Assembly: GCA_964543935.1 (NCBI GenBank)
Contig: CAZJAK010000054.1
Coordinates: 1-15,018 of the forward strand
DNA: 15,018 nt
Reading direction: 5' to 3'
From: JAAYDK01 sp964543935
GTDB taxonomy: Bacteria; Spirochaetota; Spirochaetia; Sphaerochaetales; Sphaerochaetaceae
Shown here piece by piece: positions 8,418 to 15,018 of this stretch. A model generated the notes under the pieces. It did not search any database. It had not been told where the DNA came from and saw nothing but the letters and a program-made list of their open reading frames with translations. Within the stretch, counting starts at the first letter, position 1. Each line of letters starts with the position of its first letter. The translations under genes and the position numbers were made by a program.

Positions 8418-8428
8418 TTAAATACTAT
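8400..8428 (+). promoter_or_regulatory. Promoter of ygiQ, predicted leaderless
   Basis: TTTACA (8400-8405) and TACTAT (8423-8428) are 17 bases apart. The expected transcription start seven bases after the -10 is 8435, which is the A of the ygiQ ATG. No Shine-Dalgarno exists before that ATG, consistent with a leaderless message. Confidence 0.6.
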
Positions 8429-8434
8429 GGACCC

Positions 8435-10324
8435 ATGGCTTCACGCACTGCTTTCCTTCCCATGGACACCCAAGACCTCACCTCGCGCGGTTGGGATAGC
8501 GTCGACGTCGTCTTCGTCAGCGGAGACGCTTATGTCGACCATCCCTCCTTCGCAGCAGCCCTGTTGGGCCGCCTGATCGAATCGAACGGCTGGAAAGTCG
8601 GCATCGTCGCTCAACCACGCTGGGACTGCCCCGACGATTTTTTGGCATTGGGAGTACCGCGTTTATGTTGCATGATCTCCTCGGGTGCCATCGACTCGAT
8701 GGTCGCCCACTACACCGCCAACAACAAGGTCCGCAATGACGACCCCTACTCGCCGGGCGGCAAAGCAGGCACTCGGCCCGACCGGGCGGTGCTCTCCTAT
8801 TGCTCACGGGCGCGGCAAGCGTTCGGTCCGAACGTACCGATCATCATCGGCGGGCTCGAGGCGTCATTGAGGAAGTTCGCCCATTACGACTATTGGAGCG
8901 ACACTGTGCGGCGCAGCATCCTGATCGATTCCAAAGCCGACTTGTTGGTGTACGGAATGGGCGAATACCAGAGCATTGAGATCCTCAAGCGCTTACAAGC
9001 GGGCCATCCGATCTCGTCGATCACCGACATTCCCGGGACGATGGCCAACCTGAACACGAGCGCTTATCTGGAAAAAGTCTCCTCTTACCCCGACAAGATT
9101 GTCGAGCTGCCTTCCTACGAGGCGGTGTCGTTGCGCGATGCAGCTAGCAACCAACCCTTGCCAGAAGGCAAGCGGGCCTATGCAGAGGCGTTCGCCACCC
9201 AATTATTGTATGAGAATCCGCTGGAGGGCACTGTCTTGGTCCAACGCTGTGCCCAGCGGGTGCTGTGGCGCAATCCCCCGGCCGCCCCGATCGACCAAAG
9301 CTTGTTCGATAGTATCCACGAACTGCCCTACACCCGCCGCTGGCATCCCGATTATGACCGGGCGGGGGGAATACCGGCCCTTTCGGAGGTCCAATTCAGC
9401 CTGACAAGCAACCGCGGTTGCTTTGGAAGTTGCTCGTTCTGCGCCATCGGCAGCCATCAAGGACGCATGATATCGACCCGTTCCACCGAATCTCTCGTGC
9501 GGGAGACCAAGGTGTTGGCCCGCCATGCCGACTTCAAAGGGTACATCCACGATGTCGGCGGCCCGACGGCCAACTTCCAAGGACCGGCTTGCACGCGGCA
9601 AGCGCTACACGGACCTTGTCGGACCAAGATGTGCCTCTTTCCTGAACCGTGCCCCAATTTGATCGATCATCATGGGGGCTATAGCACCAAGTTACGATCT
9701 ATCGCAGAAGTCCAAGGGATTAAAAAGGTGTTCGTTCGTTCAGGAATCAGATACGACTACTTGCTGGCGACCGGTACTCCAGATTCACGGCGCACGTTCA
9801 TCGAACAACTTGTCCGCAACCATGTCAGCGGCCAGTTGAAAATCGCCCCTGAACATATCGCTGCCGGAGCGCTTGAGGCGATGGGTAAAAGCCCGGTAGC
9901 CTCATACGAGTGGTTTATCGAGGAATTCGCCGCTGCCAACGCCCATCATGGCTTGAAACAATACTGCATCCCCTATTTCATCGCCGCCCACCCGGGCACG
10001 ACGCTCGCCGACGCCATCGAGCTGGCGCTCTATCTGAAGCGCAGCAACTTCATTCCCGACCAAGTGCAGGAGTTCTACCCCACTCCCGGTACCGTCGCCA
10101 CCTGCATGTATTACACCGGGTTGGACCCCCGGCCAGGTGAGCATCTTGCACCGGTGCATGTCCCCAAAGGCCGGGAGCGGGCCATGCAACGGGCCTTGGT
10201 CCATTTCCATAAACCTGAAAACCGGGCTTTGGTCCTGCAAGCCCTGCGTGAAGCACAGCGGATGGATCTCGCCTCGACACTCTCAGCCCGCCGCACTTCG
10301 ACCGACCCAAGGAACCGAACATGA
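8435..10324 (+). CDS. ygiQ: YgiQ-family radical SAM protein (UPF0313)
   Basis: 629-residue radical SAM enzyme of the YgiQ family, whose reaction is not established. In order: the family N-terminal region with FLPMDTQDL, GWDSVDVVFVSGDAYVDHPS and IIIGGLEASLRKFAHYDYWS; the radical SAM core with CFGSCSFC (C329, C333, C336) binding the 4Fe-4S cluster; a Cys-rich stretch from about 390 that includes CRTKMCLFPEPCPN; and the C-terminal YYTGLDPRPGEHLAPVHVPKG to RMDL segment (DUF3362-like). The ATG at 8435 is chosen because FLPM follows at the usual distance and the predicted transcript begins there. It is shorter than the E. coli protein because of a shorter tail. Its stop overlaps the MATE start in ATGA. 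Confidence 0.95.
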   Translation: MASRTAFLPMDTQDLTSRGWDSVDVVFVSGDAYVDHPSFAAALLGRLIESNGWKVGIVAQPRWDCPDDFLALGVPRLCCMISSGAIDSMVAHYTANNKVRNDDPYSPGGKAGTRPDRAVLSYCSRARQAFGPNVPIIIGGLEASLRKFAHYDYWSDTVRRSILIDSKADLLVYGMGEYQSIEILKRLQAGHPISSITDIPGTMANLNTSAYLEKVSSYPDKIVELPSYEAVSLRDAASNQPLPEGKRAYAEAFATQLLYENPLEGTVLVQRCAQRVLWRNPPAAPIDQSLFDSIHELPYTRRWHPDYDRAGGIPALSEVQFSLTSNRGCFGSCSFCAIGSHQGRMISTRSTESLVRETKVLARHADFKGYIHDVGGPTANFQGPACTRQALHGPCRTKMCLFPEPCPNLIDHHGGYSTKLRSIAEVQGIKKVFVRSGIRYDYLLATGTPDSRRTFIEQLVRNHVSGQLKIAPEHIAAGALEAMGKSPVASYEWFIEEFAAANAHHGLKQYCIPYFIAAHPGTTLADAIELALYLKRSNFIPDQVQEFYPTPGTVATCMYYTGLDPRPGEHLAPVHVPKGRERAMQRALVHFHKPENRALVLQALREAQRMDLASTLSARRTSTDPRNRT

Positions 10325-11709
10325 AAACCGCTACTGTCAGCCCTCTTTCGACCGAGACCACCATGGATTTCACCCGCAAACTGCTGCACCTTTCGCTACC
10401 CATCATGCTCCAGAACCTGCTGGGGTCGTCGGTCTCGTTCATCGACACCTTGATGATCGGCCGCATCGGGGAGGATGCCTTGGCTGCAGTGGGTCTAGCG
10501 AACCAGATGTTTTTTCTGATCACGCTGTTCTTCTTTGGCGTCAGCAGTGGTTCGGCGATCTTCATCGCCCAATACTGGGGGGCCCAGGACATTCCCTCAT
10601 TGCACCGTACGATGGGAATATCGTTGAGCATCAACTTATTGGGCGCATTGGCAAGCTCGATCGTCTCCTTGTTCTTCCCCGCTACAGTGATGAAGATATT
10701 CACAAGCGACCCACTGGTCGTCGAACGGGGGGTCCAGTACTTGGTAAATGTCGGCATCAGCTATCTGTTCACAGCGGTGGTGATGACCTTTTCCATCGCA
10801 CTGCGCAGCACCGGCGACACCCGCACGCCGTTGCTTGTCTCCAGCATCGCCCTGAGCGTGAACGTGTTGTTGAACTACCTGCTGATCAACGGCATTTGGA
10901 TCTTTCCGCGTTTGGAAGTGGCGGGAGCCGCCATCGCCACCACGATCGCCCGCTTCGTCGACGTGACGGTCTTGTTGATCATCGTGTACGGCCGCAAACG
11001 GCCGGTTGCCGCTTCGCTGAGGACGATGTTCTCGTTCCACAAGCCGATGGTGGCCCGCTTCATCGTCACCTGCACCCCGGTGATCCTCAACGAGGTGTTC
11101 TGGTCGCTCGGGATGACGGCCTACAAGGTTGCCTATGCCCGCATGGGAATCGATGTCATCGCCGCGGTCAACGTGAGCGAAGCGATCCAAGGATTGTTCT
11201 TTGTGGCATTGATGGGTATCGGCAATGCCACCGCCATCATGATCGGCAACCGCATCGGCGAAAACCGCATCGATCTTGCCAAGACCTATGCCCGCCGCTG
11301 CTTGCTGATCGGTTTCTTCCTCGGATTGGGATTGGGCCTCCTGTTGATCGCCACAGCCCGTTGGATGCCCATCCCGTTCGGCCTCAACGATTCGTTGCGG
11401 ACCATGACGACCCATGCCTTGATTGCATTGGGGGCGGTCTTGTCGCCCAAGGCGGTCAACATGGTCTCGATTGTCGGGATCCTGCGCTCCGGAGGCGATA
11501 CCCGCTTCTCGTTGTTCGCCGAAATGGGCGGGGTGTGGTTGATAGGAGTTCCTTTGGCGTTCATCGGTGGTTTAGTCCTCGACCTTCCATTGTTTGCGGT
11601 GTATCTTTTAGTTGCGCTTGAGGAAGTGTTCAAGTTGGTGGTGAGCGTGACCAGGATCCGCAGTGGCAAATGGATCAACCGCCTTACCAACGACGTCATT
11701 GCGGCATGA
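10321..11709 (+). CDS. MATE-family multidrug/metabolite exporter
   Basis: 462-residue inner-membrane antiporter of the MATE family, expelling drugs, dyes or metabolites in exchange for Na+ or H+. Twelve or so hydrophobic helices are visible. The signatures include LSLPIMLQNLLGSSVSFIDT in the first helix, MIGRIGEDALAAVGLANQ, ALRSTGDTRTPL in the first half and its echo GILRSGGDTRFSL in the second half, as expected for the internal duplication. The ATG at 10321 overlaps the ygiQ stop (ATGA) and has AAGGA seven bases upstream inside ygiQ, so translation is coupled; a second ATG at 10363 is less well supported. Subfamily (NorM, DinF or other) and substrate cannot be told from this sequence. Confidence 0.95.
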   Translation: MKTATVSPLSTETTMDFTRKLLHLSLPIMLQNLLGSSVSFIDTLMIGRIGEDALAAVGLANQMFFLITLFFFGVSSGSAIFIAQYWGAQDIPSLHRTMGISLSINLLGALASSIVSLFFPATVMKIFTSDPLVVERGVQYLVNVGISYLFTAVVMTFSIALRSTGDTRTPLLVSSIALSVNVLLNYLLINGIWIFPRLEVAGAAIATTIARFVDVTVLLIIVYGRKRPVAASLRTMFSFHKPMVARFIVTCTPVILNEVFWSLGMTAYKVAYARMGIDVIAAVNVSEAIQGLFFVALMGIGNATAIMIGNRIGENRIDLAKTYARRCLLIGFFLGLGLGLLLIATARWMPIPFGLNDSLRTMTTHALIALGAVLSPKAVNMVSIVGILRSGGDTRFSLFAEMGGVWLIGVPLAFIGGLVLDLPLFAVYLLVALEEVFKLVVSVTRIRSGKWINRLTNDVIAA

Positions 11710-11719
11710 TTGAAGCACA

Positions 11720-11734
11720 CTCGTCCTGCACGAG
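11720..11734 (+). promoter_or_regulatory. Small hairpin just before the nagA ribosome site
   Basis: CTCGT-CCTGC-ACGAG forms a five-pair hairpin that ends one base before AAGGAG (11735-11740). It has no T run, so it is not a terminator. It may affect mRNA stability or access of ribosomes to nagA. It is short enough to be chance. Confidence 0.25.
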
Positions 11735-11746
11735 AAGGAGAGCATC

Positions 11747-12931
11747 ATGGGCAACACGGTTCTGATCAACGGGACGGTCGTGACCGGCTACGCCAAGCTC
11801 CAGAATTGCGCCCTGTTCATGGACTCGTCCGGGAAAATCGCCGACATCTTCAACATGCGGCGCTTTTCGCAGAAGTCGTTCCCTCCCGACACTGACGTAA
11901 TCGATGTGGCCGGATCCTACATTGTTCCCGGGTTTCTGGACACCCACATCCATGGCATCGGCGGCTTCGGAACCGATGACGCCGATCCAAGCTCGATCAC
12001 GGGGATGTCGGAACGATTGGCCGACTTCGGCGTATCGGGCTTTTTTCCCACCATCTACACCGACAGCCTCGAACACATGTTCGCATCGATCGACGCAGTG
12101 GTGGCGGCCATCGGGCGGGAAGAGGGCGCAGCGGTGCTGGGCATCCATGTCGAAGGTCCCTTCATCTCGAAAGAACGCCTCGGAGCCCAGAACGCCATCG
12201 GAGTACAAGCCGTCGACATCGACCTGTTCAAACGGATCATCGAACGCGGCAAAGGACACGTCGTGTGCATGACGGTAGCCCCTGAACTCAAAGGCATGCG
12301 CGAATTGGCACTCACTGCCATCAAAGAGGGCATTGTTCTTCTTGCAGGTCATACCAATGCGACGTACGAGAACATCATCGAGGGCATGCAGGCCGGCATC
12401 ATGCATTCGACCCATTTCTTCAACGCCATGAGCCGGTTGCACCACCGCAACCCCGGGACGGTGGGGGCCATCATGATCCAACAGGACATGCAGTGCGAGA
12501 TCATCGCCGACGGAGTCCATGTCCACCCGGAGCTGATCAAGCTGCTCATCAGGGAGAAGCCCACCAGCAACATCGTCTTGGTGACCGATTCGCTCAAACC
12601 AACCATGCAAACCGAGGGGGAGCTGTGGGCCAACGGCGAGCGGGCCGTGCTCATGGCCGACGGAGCCTTCCACCGCCAAAACGATCCCGACACAATCCTC
12701 GGCTCCTCGTTGACAATGTTGCAAGGAGTACGGAACCTGATCTCGTGGGATGTCCCCATCGAGACAGCCATCCAGATGGCCACCTCAAATCCCGCCCGCA
12801 TCTACGACCTGGCCTTCATGGGCCGCCTTGCACCCGGACACCTTGCCGATGTGGCTGTGCTCGGAAAAGACAACCTTGCCTTGAAGGGCATGTTCCTCCA
12901 TGGCGAGTTGATTCGCGACCGTTTCCATTAA
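11747..12931 (+). CDS. nagA: N-acetylglucosamine-6-phosphate deacetylase
   Basis: 394-residue amidohydrolase that converts GlcNAc-6-phosphate to glucosamine-6-phosphate and acetate, in amino-sugar use and cell-wall recycling. Motifs: PGFLDTHIHG (61-70, metal His 67 and 69), GIHVEGPFIS (E136 metal ligand), AGHTNA (H202), STHFFNAM (H223), IADGVHVHP (253-261), catalytic D281 in VTDS, and ILGSSLTM near residue 320. Length is normal for the family. The ATG at 11747 has AAGGAG six bases upstream. It lies 37 bases after the MATE gene and 26 before pepD on the same strand, with no promoter seen between them. No nagB or sugar transporter gene is in the window. A related deacetylase specificity (for example GalNAc-6-phosphate) cannot be excluded. 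Confidence 0.93.
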   Translation: MGNTVLINGTVVTGYAKLQNCALFMDSSGKIADIFNMRRFSQKSFPPDTDVIDVAGSYIVPGFLDTHIHGIGGFGTDDADPSSITGMSERLADFGVSGFFPTIYTDSLEHMFASIDAVVAAIGREEGAAVLGIHVEGPFISKERLGAQNAIGVQAVDIDLFKRIIERGKGHVVCMTVAPELKGMRELALTAIKEGIVLLAGHTNATYENIIEGMQAGIMHSTHFFNAMSRLHHRNPGTVGAIMIQQDMQCEIIADGVHVHPELIKLLIREKPTSNIVLVTDSLKPTMQTEGELWANGERAVLMADGAFHRQNDPDTILGSSLTMLQGVRNLISWDVPIETAIQMATSNPARIYDLAFMGRLAPGHLADVAVLGKDNLALKGMFLHGELIRDRFH

Positions 12932-12957
12932 CCGGCATATACCAGGAGGTTTGATCC

Positions 12958-14433
12958 ATGCAGGTACCTGAAGCATCGAAACAGGCCATCAAAGGGCTCC
13001 AAAACGAGCGCTTGTGGCGCGCGTTCAGCGAGATATCCAGCATCCCGCGCGAGTCGGGCAATGAGGGGGCCATCCGCGATCATGTGGTGGCTTTCGCCAA
13101 ACAGCATGGCTTGGAATGTCATGTGGATGCAGTCGGCAATGTCGTCTTGAAAGCCAAAGCCAGCGCGGGCTTGGAACACCTGCCCTCGGTCGCGTTGCAA
13201 GGACATCTGGACATGGTCTGCGTCAAGGACCCCGGTGTCGTACACGATTTCACACAAGATCCGTTGATCCTTCGGCGCGACGGGGATCTGATGCGGGCCA
13301 GCGGAACCTCCTTGGGTGCCGACAATGGAATCGCCGTGGCGATGATCATGGACCTCTTCACCGATCCCACCGCCATGCACGGTCCGTTGGAAGCCATCTT
13401 GACCATCTCAGAAGAGACCGGCCTGCAGGGTGCGTTCGGCTTGGACGCCACCTTGGTCGACAGCCGGTTGATGATCAACCTCGACAGTGAAGAAGAAGGC
13501 GTGTTCTATATCGGATGCGCCGGAGGCGGTGGGGTCGAGGGCTCGTTGAATCTTGAGCTCGAACCGGTGCCAGATCGATTCACTGCCTGGAGGTTGCTGG
13601 CCGACGGCATGGCAAGCGGTCATTCGGGTGCTGAAATCGACAAGCAACGGGCCAACGCCATCGCCTGCATCGTGCGGGTCCTCCATGCTGCCGCCAAGGA
13701 ATTCGACCTGATGCTGGTATCCATCGATGGAGGCACAAAACGCAATGTGATCCCCAACCGTTGTGAGGCCTGCTTCATGATCCCGACCGACAGGCAACAG
13801 GACTTCGTTGCTATAAAGGACCGCATTGCCAACGAACTACATGTCGAATTCGCTCAATCCGATCCCGCATTGCGTTTGATTGCCGAACTTGCCGACACAG
13901 ACTTCAGCGAGGCGATTTCGATCGGTCAGACAGCCAAGATCCTGAGGGCTTTGACCCTCACGCCGCATGGGGTGGACAGGATGAGCATGACCATCCCCGA
14001 CTTGGTCGAGACCTCGTCGAACCTGGCTATCGTGCGCCGGTCGGGCTCGACGATGGAATTCATCACCAGCCACCGCTCCTCGATCCAATCGGCACTCAAC
14101 CATGTCGCCCAGAAAACGGTGGCGGCCTTCACGACAATGGGGGCCACCTACACCTTGCGCGATTCATACCCCGCCTGGACTCCCGATCCTGCTTCCAAGC
14201 TCGCCTGCATCTGCAAGCAGACGTGGGAGGAGTATACCGGTCAGCCGGCCAAGGTGACCGCCATCCATGCCGGTTTGGAGTGCGGCATCATCAACAGCTT
14301 GCTGCCGGGGATGGACTCGGTCTCGCTGGGCCCCGATTTGCGTGGCGTCCACTCGACAGCCGAGGCCTGCTCGATCTCTTCCACGCAGAGGGTGGCGGCG
14401 TTCTTACGGCATCTGTTGGTATCGTTGCGATGA
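12958..14433 (+). CDS. pepD: Aminoacyl-histidine dipeptidase (peptidase D, M20 family)
   Basis: 491-residue cytoplasmic dizinc dipeptidase of the PepD type, splitting Xaa-His and other dipeptides. M20 core: QGHLDMVC (H83, D85), SLGADNGIAVAM (D122, bridging metals), ISEETG (E152 base, E153 ligand), NLDSEEEG (D176) and GVHSTAEAC with H465 as the last ligand. A dimerisation lid lies between about 190 and 400, including the SGHSGAEI segment (around 220-227) seen in this subfamily. Length is close to the roughly 485 residues of E. coli PepD. The ATG at 12958 has AGGAGG eight bases upstream. Its stop overlaps the next start in ATGA. The family assignment is strong, though related M20 dipeptidases of broader specificity look alike. 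Confidence 0.94.
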   Translation: MQVPEASKQAIKGLQNERLWRAFSEISSIPRESGNEGAIRDHVVAFAKQHGLECHVDAVGNVVLKAKASAGLEHLPSVALQGHLDMVCVKDPGVVHDFTQDPLILRRDGDLMRASGTSLGADNGIAVAMIMDLFTDPTAMHGPLEAILTISEETGLQGAFGLDATLVDSRLMINLDSEEEGVFYIGCAGGGGVEGSLNLELEPVPDRFTAWRLLADGMASGHSGAEIDKQRANAIACIVRVLHAAAKEFDLMLVSIDGGTKRNVIPNRCEACFMIPTDRQQDFVAIKDRIANELHVEFAQSDPALRLIAELADTDFSEAISIGQTAKILRALTLTPHGVDRMSMTIPDLVETSSNLAIVRRSGSTMEFITSHRSSIQSALNHVAQKTVAAFTTMGATYTLRDSYPAWTPDPASKLACICKQTWEEYTGQPAKVTAIHAGLECGIINSLLPGMDSVSLGPDLRGVHSTAEACSISSTQRVAAFLRHLLVSLR

Positions 14434-15018
14434 ACAAAGCCATCATAGGACTGCTCGCCACAACCGTGCAACCACCTGCCGACAGTGCCTTTTTCTCTGT
14501 CCGCCGCCAGATATCGAACGACGCGTACGTTCAGTCAATCGAACGGGCGGGTGGCCAGCCGATCATCATCCCGGTATCCGCAAACACCGATGAAGATTCG
14601 ATAAAGTCTATCTTGGCACTTGTACAAGGCATCGTTGTCCCGGGTGGGGCCGATATCGACCCATCGTTCTACGGTGAACCATTACACCCGCTGACTGGCA
14701 AGACCGATAGGGTAACCGATGCGTTCCACCTCGCGGCCATCAAGATTGCCAGCCGTTGTGGATTGCCAATTTTGGGTATCTGCCGGGGCGTGCAGGCATT
14801 GAATGTCGCCTTTGGCGGGACCTTGTGGCAGGACGTCTCCCTGCATCCCGGAACCAGATCGGCCGACCATTACCAACGGACGCTCTTTTCGGAAGGTTCC
14901 CATCGGGTCGATGTAGCACCCGATACGCGATTGGCAAAGATTCTTCAGGACACCGCATTGATGGTCAACAGCTTCCACCATCAGGGGGTGGCCCGGGTCG
15001 CTAGCGGATTCTCCGTCA
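14430..15018 (+). CDS. Class I glutamine amidotransferase-like gamma-glutamyl hydrolase (peptidase C26), 3' end cut by window
   Basis: The first 196 residues of a C26/PuuD-like enzyme; the frame is still open at the window edge. Seen: GLLATT at the N terminus, NDAYVQSIERAGGQPIIIPV (30-49), the oxyanion strand VVPGGADIDPSFYGE (69-83), the nucleophile elbow LGICRGVQALNVAFGGTLWQD with C118, and NSFHHQ (180-185), a conserved family segment. The catalytic His/Glu pair should follow just past the edge. Relatives cleave gamma-glutamyl bonds, for example gamma-glutamyl-GABA in putrescine breakdown. The start ATG overlaps the pepD stop (ATGA), so the two are co-translated and may act together on glutamyl or other small peptides. 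The exact substrate is unknown. Confidence 0.92.
   Translation, partial: MNKAIIGLLATTVQPPADSAFFSVRRQISNDAYVQSIERAGGQPIIIPVSANTDEDSIKSILALVQGIVVPGGADIDPSFYGEPLHPLTGKTDRVTDAFHLAAIKIASRCGLPILGICRGVQALNVAFGGTLWQDVSLHPGTRSADHYQRTLFSEGSHRVDVAPDTRLAKILQDTALMVNSFHHQGVARVASGFSV

Noticed and set aside
10636..11415. Minus-strand frame of 259 codons opposite the MATE gene
   Set aside because: Asp/His/Gln-rich shadow of a membrane-protein gene, with no domain or start signal.
10137..11621. Plus-strand frame of 494 codons, longer than the MATE gene it overlaps
   Set aside because: It runs in another frame through ygiQ and MATE. Its translation is Arg/His/Gln-rich with no recognisable domain, while the MATE frame shows clear membrane helices and a good ribosome site.
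11696..12724. Minus-strand frame of 342 codons opposite nagA
   Set aside because: Shadow of nagA, whose catalytic motifs are complete; composition is His/Asp-rich and unlike a real protein.

Overview
The window is bacterial chromosome of moderately high GC with dense housekeeping genes and very short intergenic gaps. There are no insertion sequences, phage genes, CRISPR arrays or other transfer signs. The order serine tRNA - small SRP RNA - dnaX - ybaB - recR is an old conserved block, also known in Bacillus-type genomes. The membrane-anchored DjlA-like J protein, M28 and M20 peptidases, trehalase-like glycosidase and codon style make a spirochaete of the Sphaerochaeta/Treponema kind my best guess. 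That guess is weak, because nothing in the window is diagnostic.

Layout. 1-254: C-terminal end of a YigZ/IMPACT-family gene (+). It converges, with overlapping stop codons, on a membrane-embedded M28 zinc peptidase (-, 244-1509). 1510-1641: two divergent promoters. 1642-2205: five tRNA genes, Ser(UGA), Ser(GCU), Arg(GCG), Ser(CGA) and Ser(GGA), which together cover all six serine codons. 2213-2340: the 4.5S-type signal recognition particle RNA. 2376-5056: dnaX, ybaB and recR, for replication and recombinational repair. 5062-7293 (-): a two-gene unit of a trehalase-like (alpha/alpha)6 glycosidase followed by a TerB/J-domain membrane protein. 7395-8348 (-): a diacylglycerol/lipid kinase. 8349-8434: a divergent control region with two interleaved promoters. 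8435-15018 (+): a tightly packed run of ygiQ (radical SAM), a MATE exporter, nagA, pepD and a class I glutamine-amidotransferase-like C26 hydrolase cut by the window edge.

How they fit. The left half is translation, secretion and replication housekeeping. The right-hand run has ATGA stop/start overlaps at ygiQ-MATE and pepD-C26 and gaps of 37 and 26 bases elsewhere. NagA, a dipeptidase and a gamma-glutamyl hydrolase-like enzyme would suit salvage of amino sugars and short peptides, but that link is inference. The most notable regulatory observation is that dnaX and ygiQ each have a good -10 element so close to the ATG, with no Shine-Dalgarno, that their mRNAs are predicted to be leaderless or nearly so. 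Most of the other genes have clear Shine-Dalgarno sites. I see no wholly new multi-gene system here. The best second-look items are the leaderless starts, the tRNA-Arg(GCG) inside the serine tRNA array, and the transmembrane hairpin inserted inside the M28 catalytic domain.
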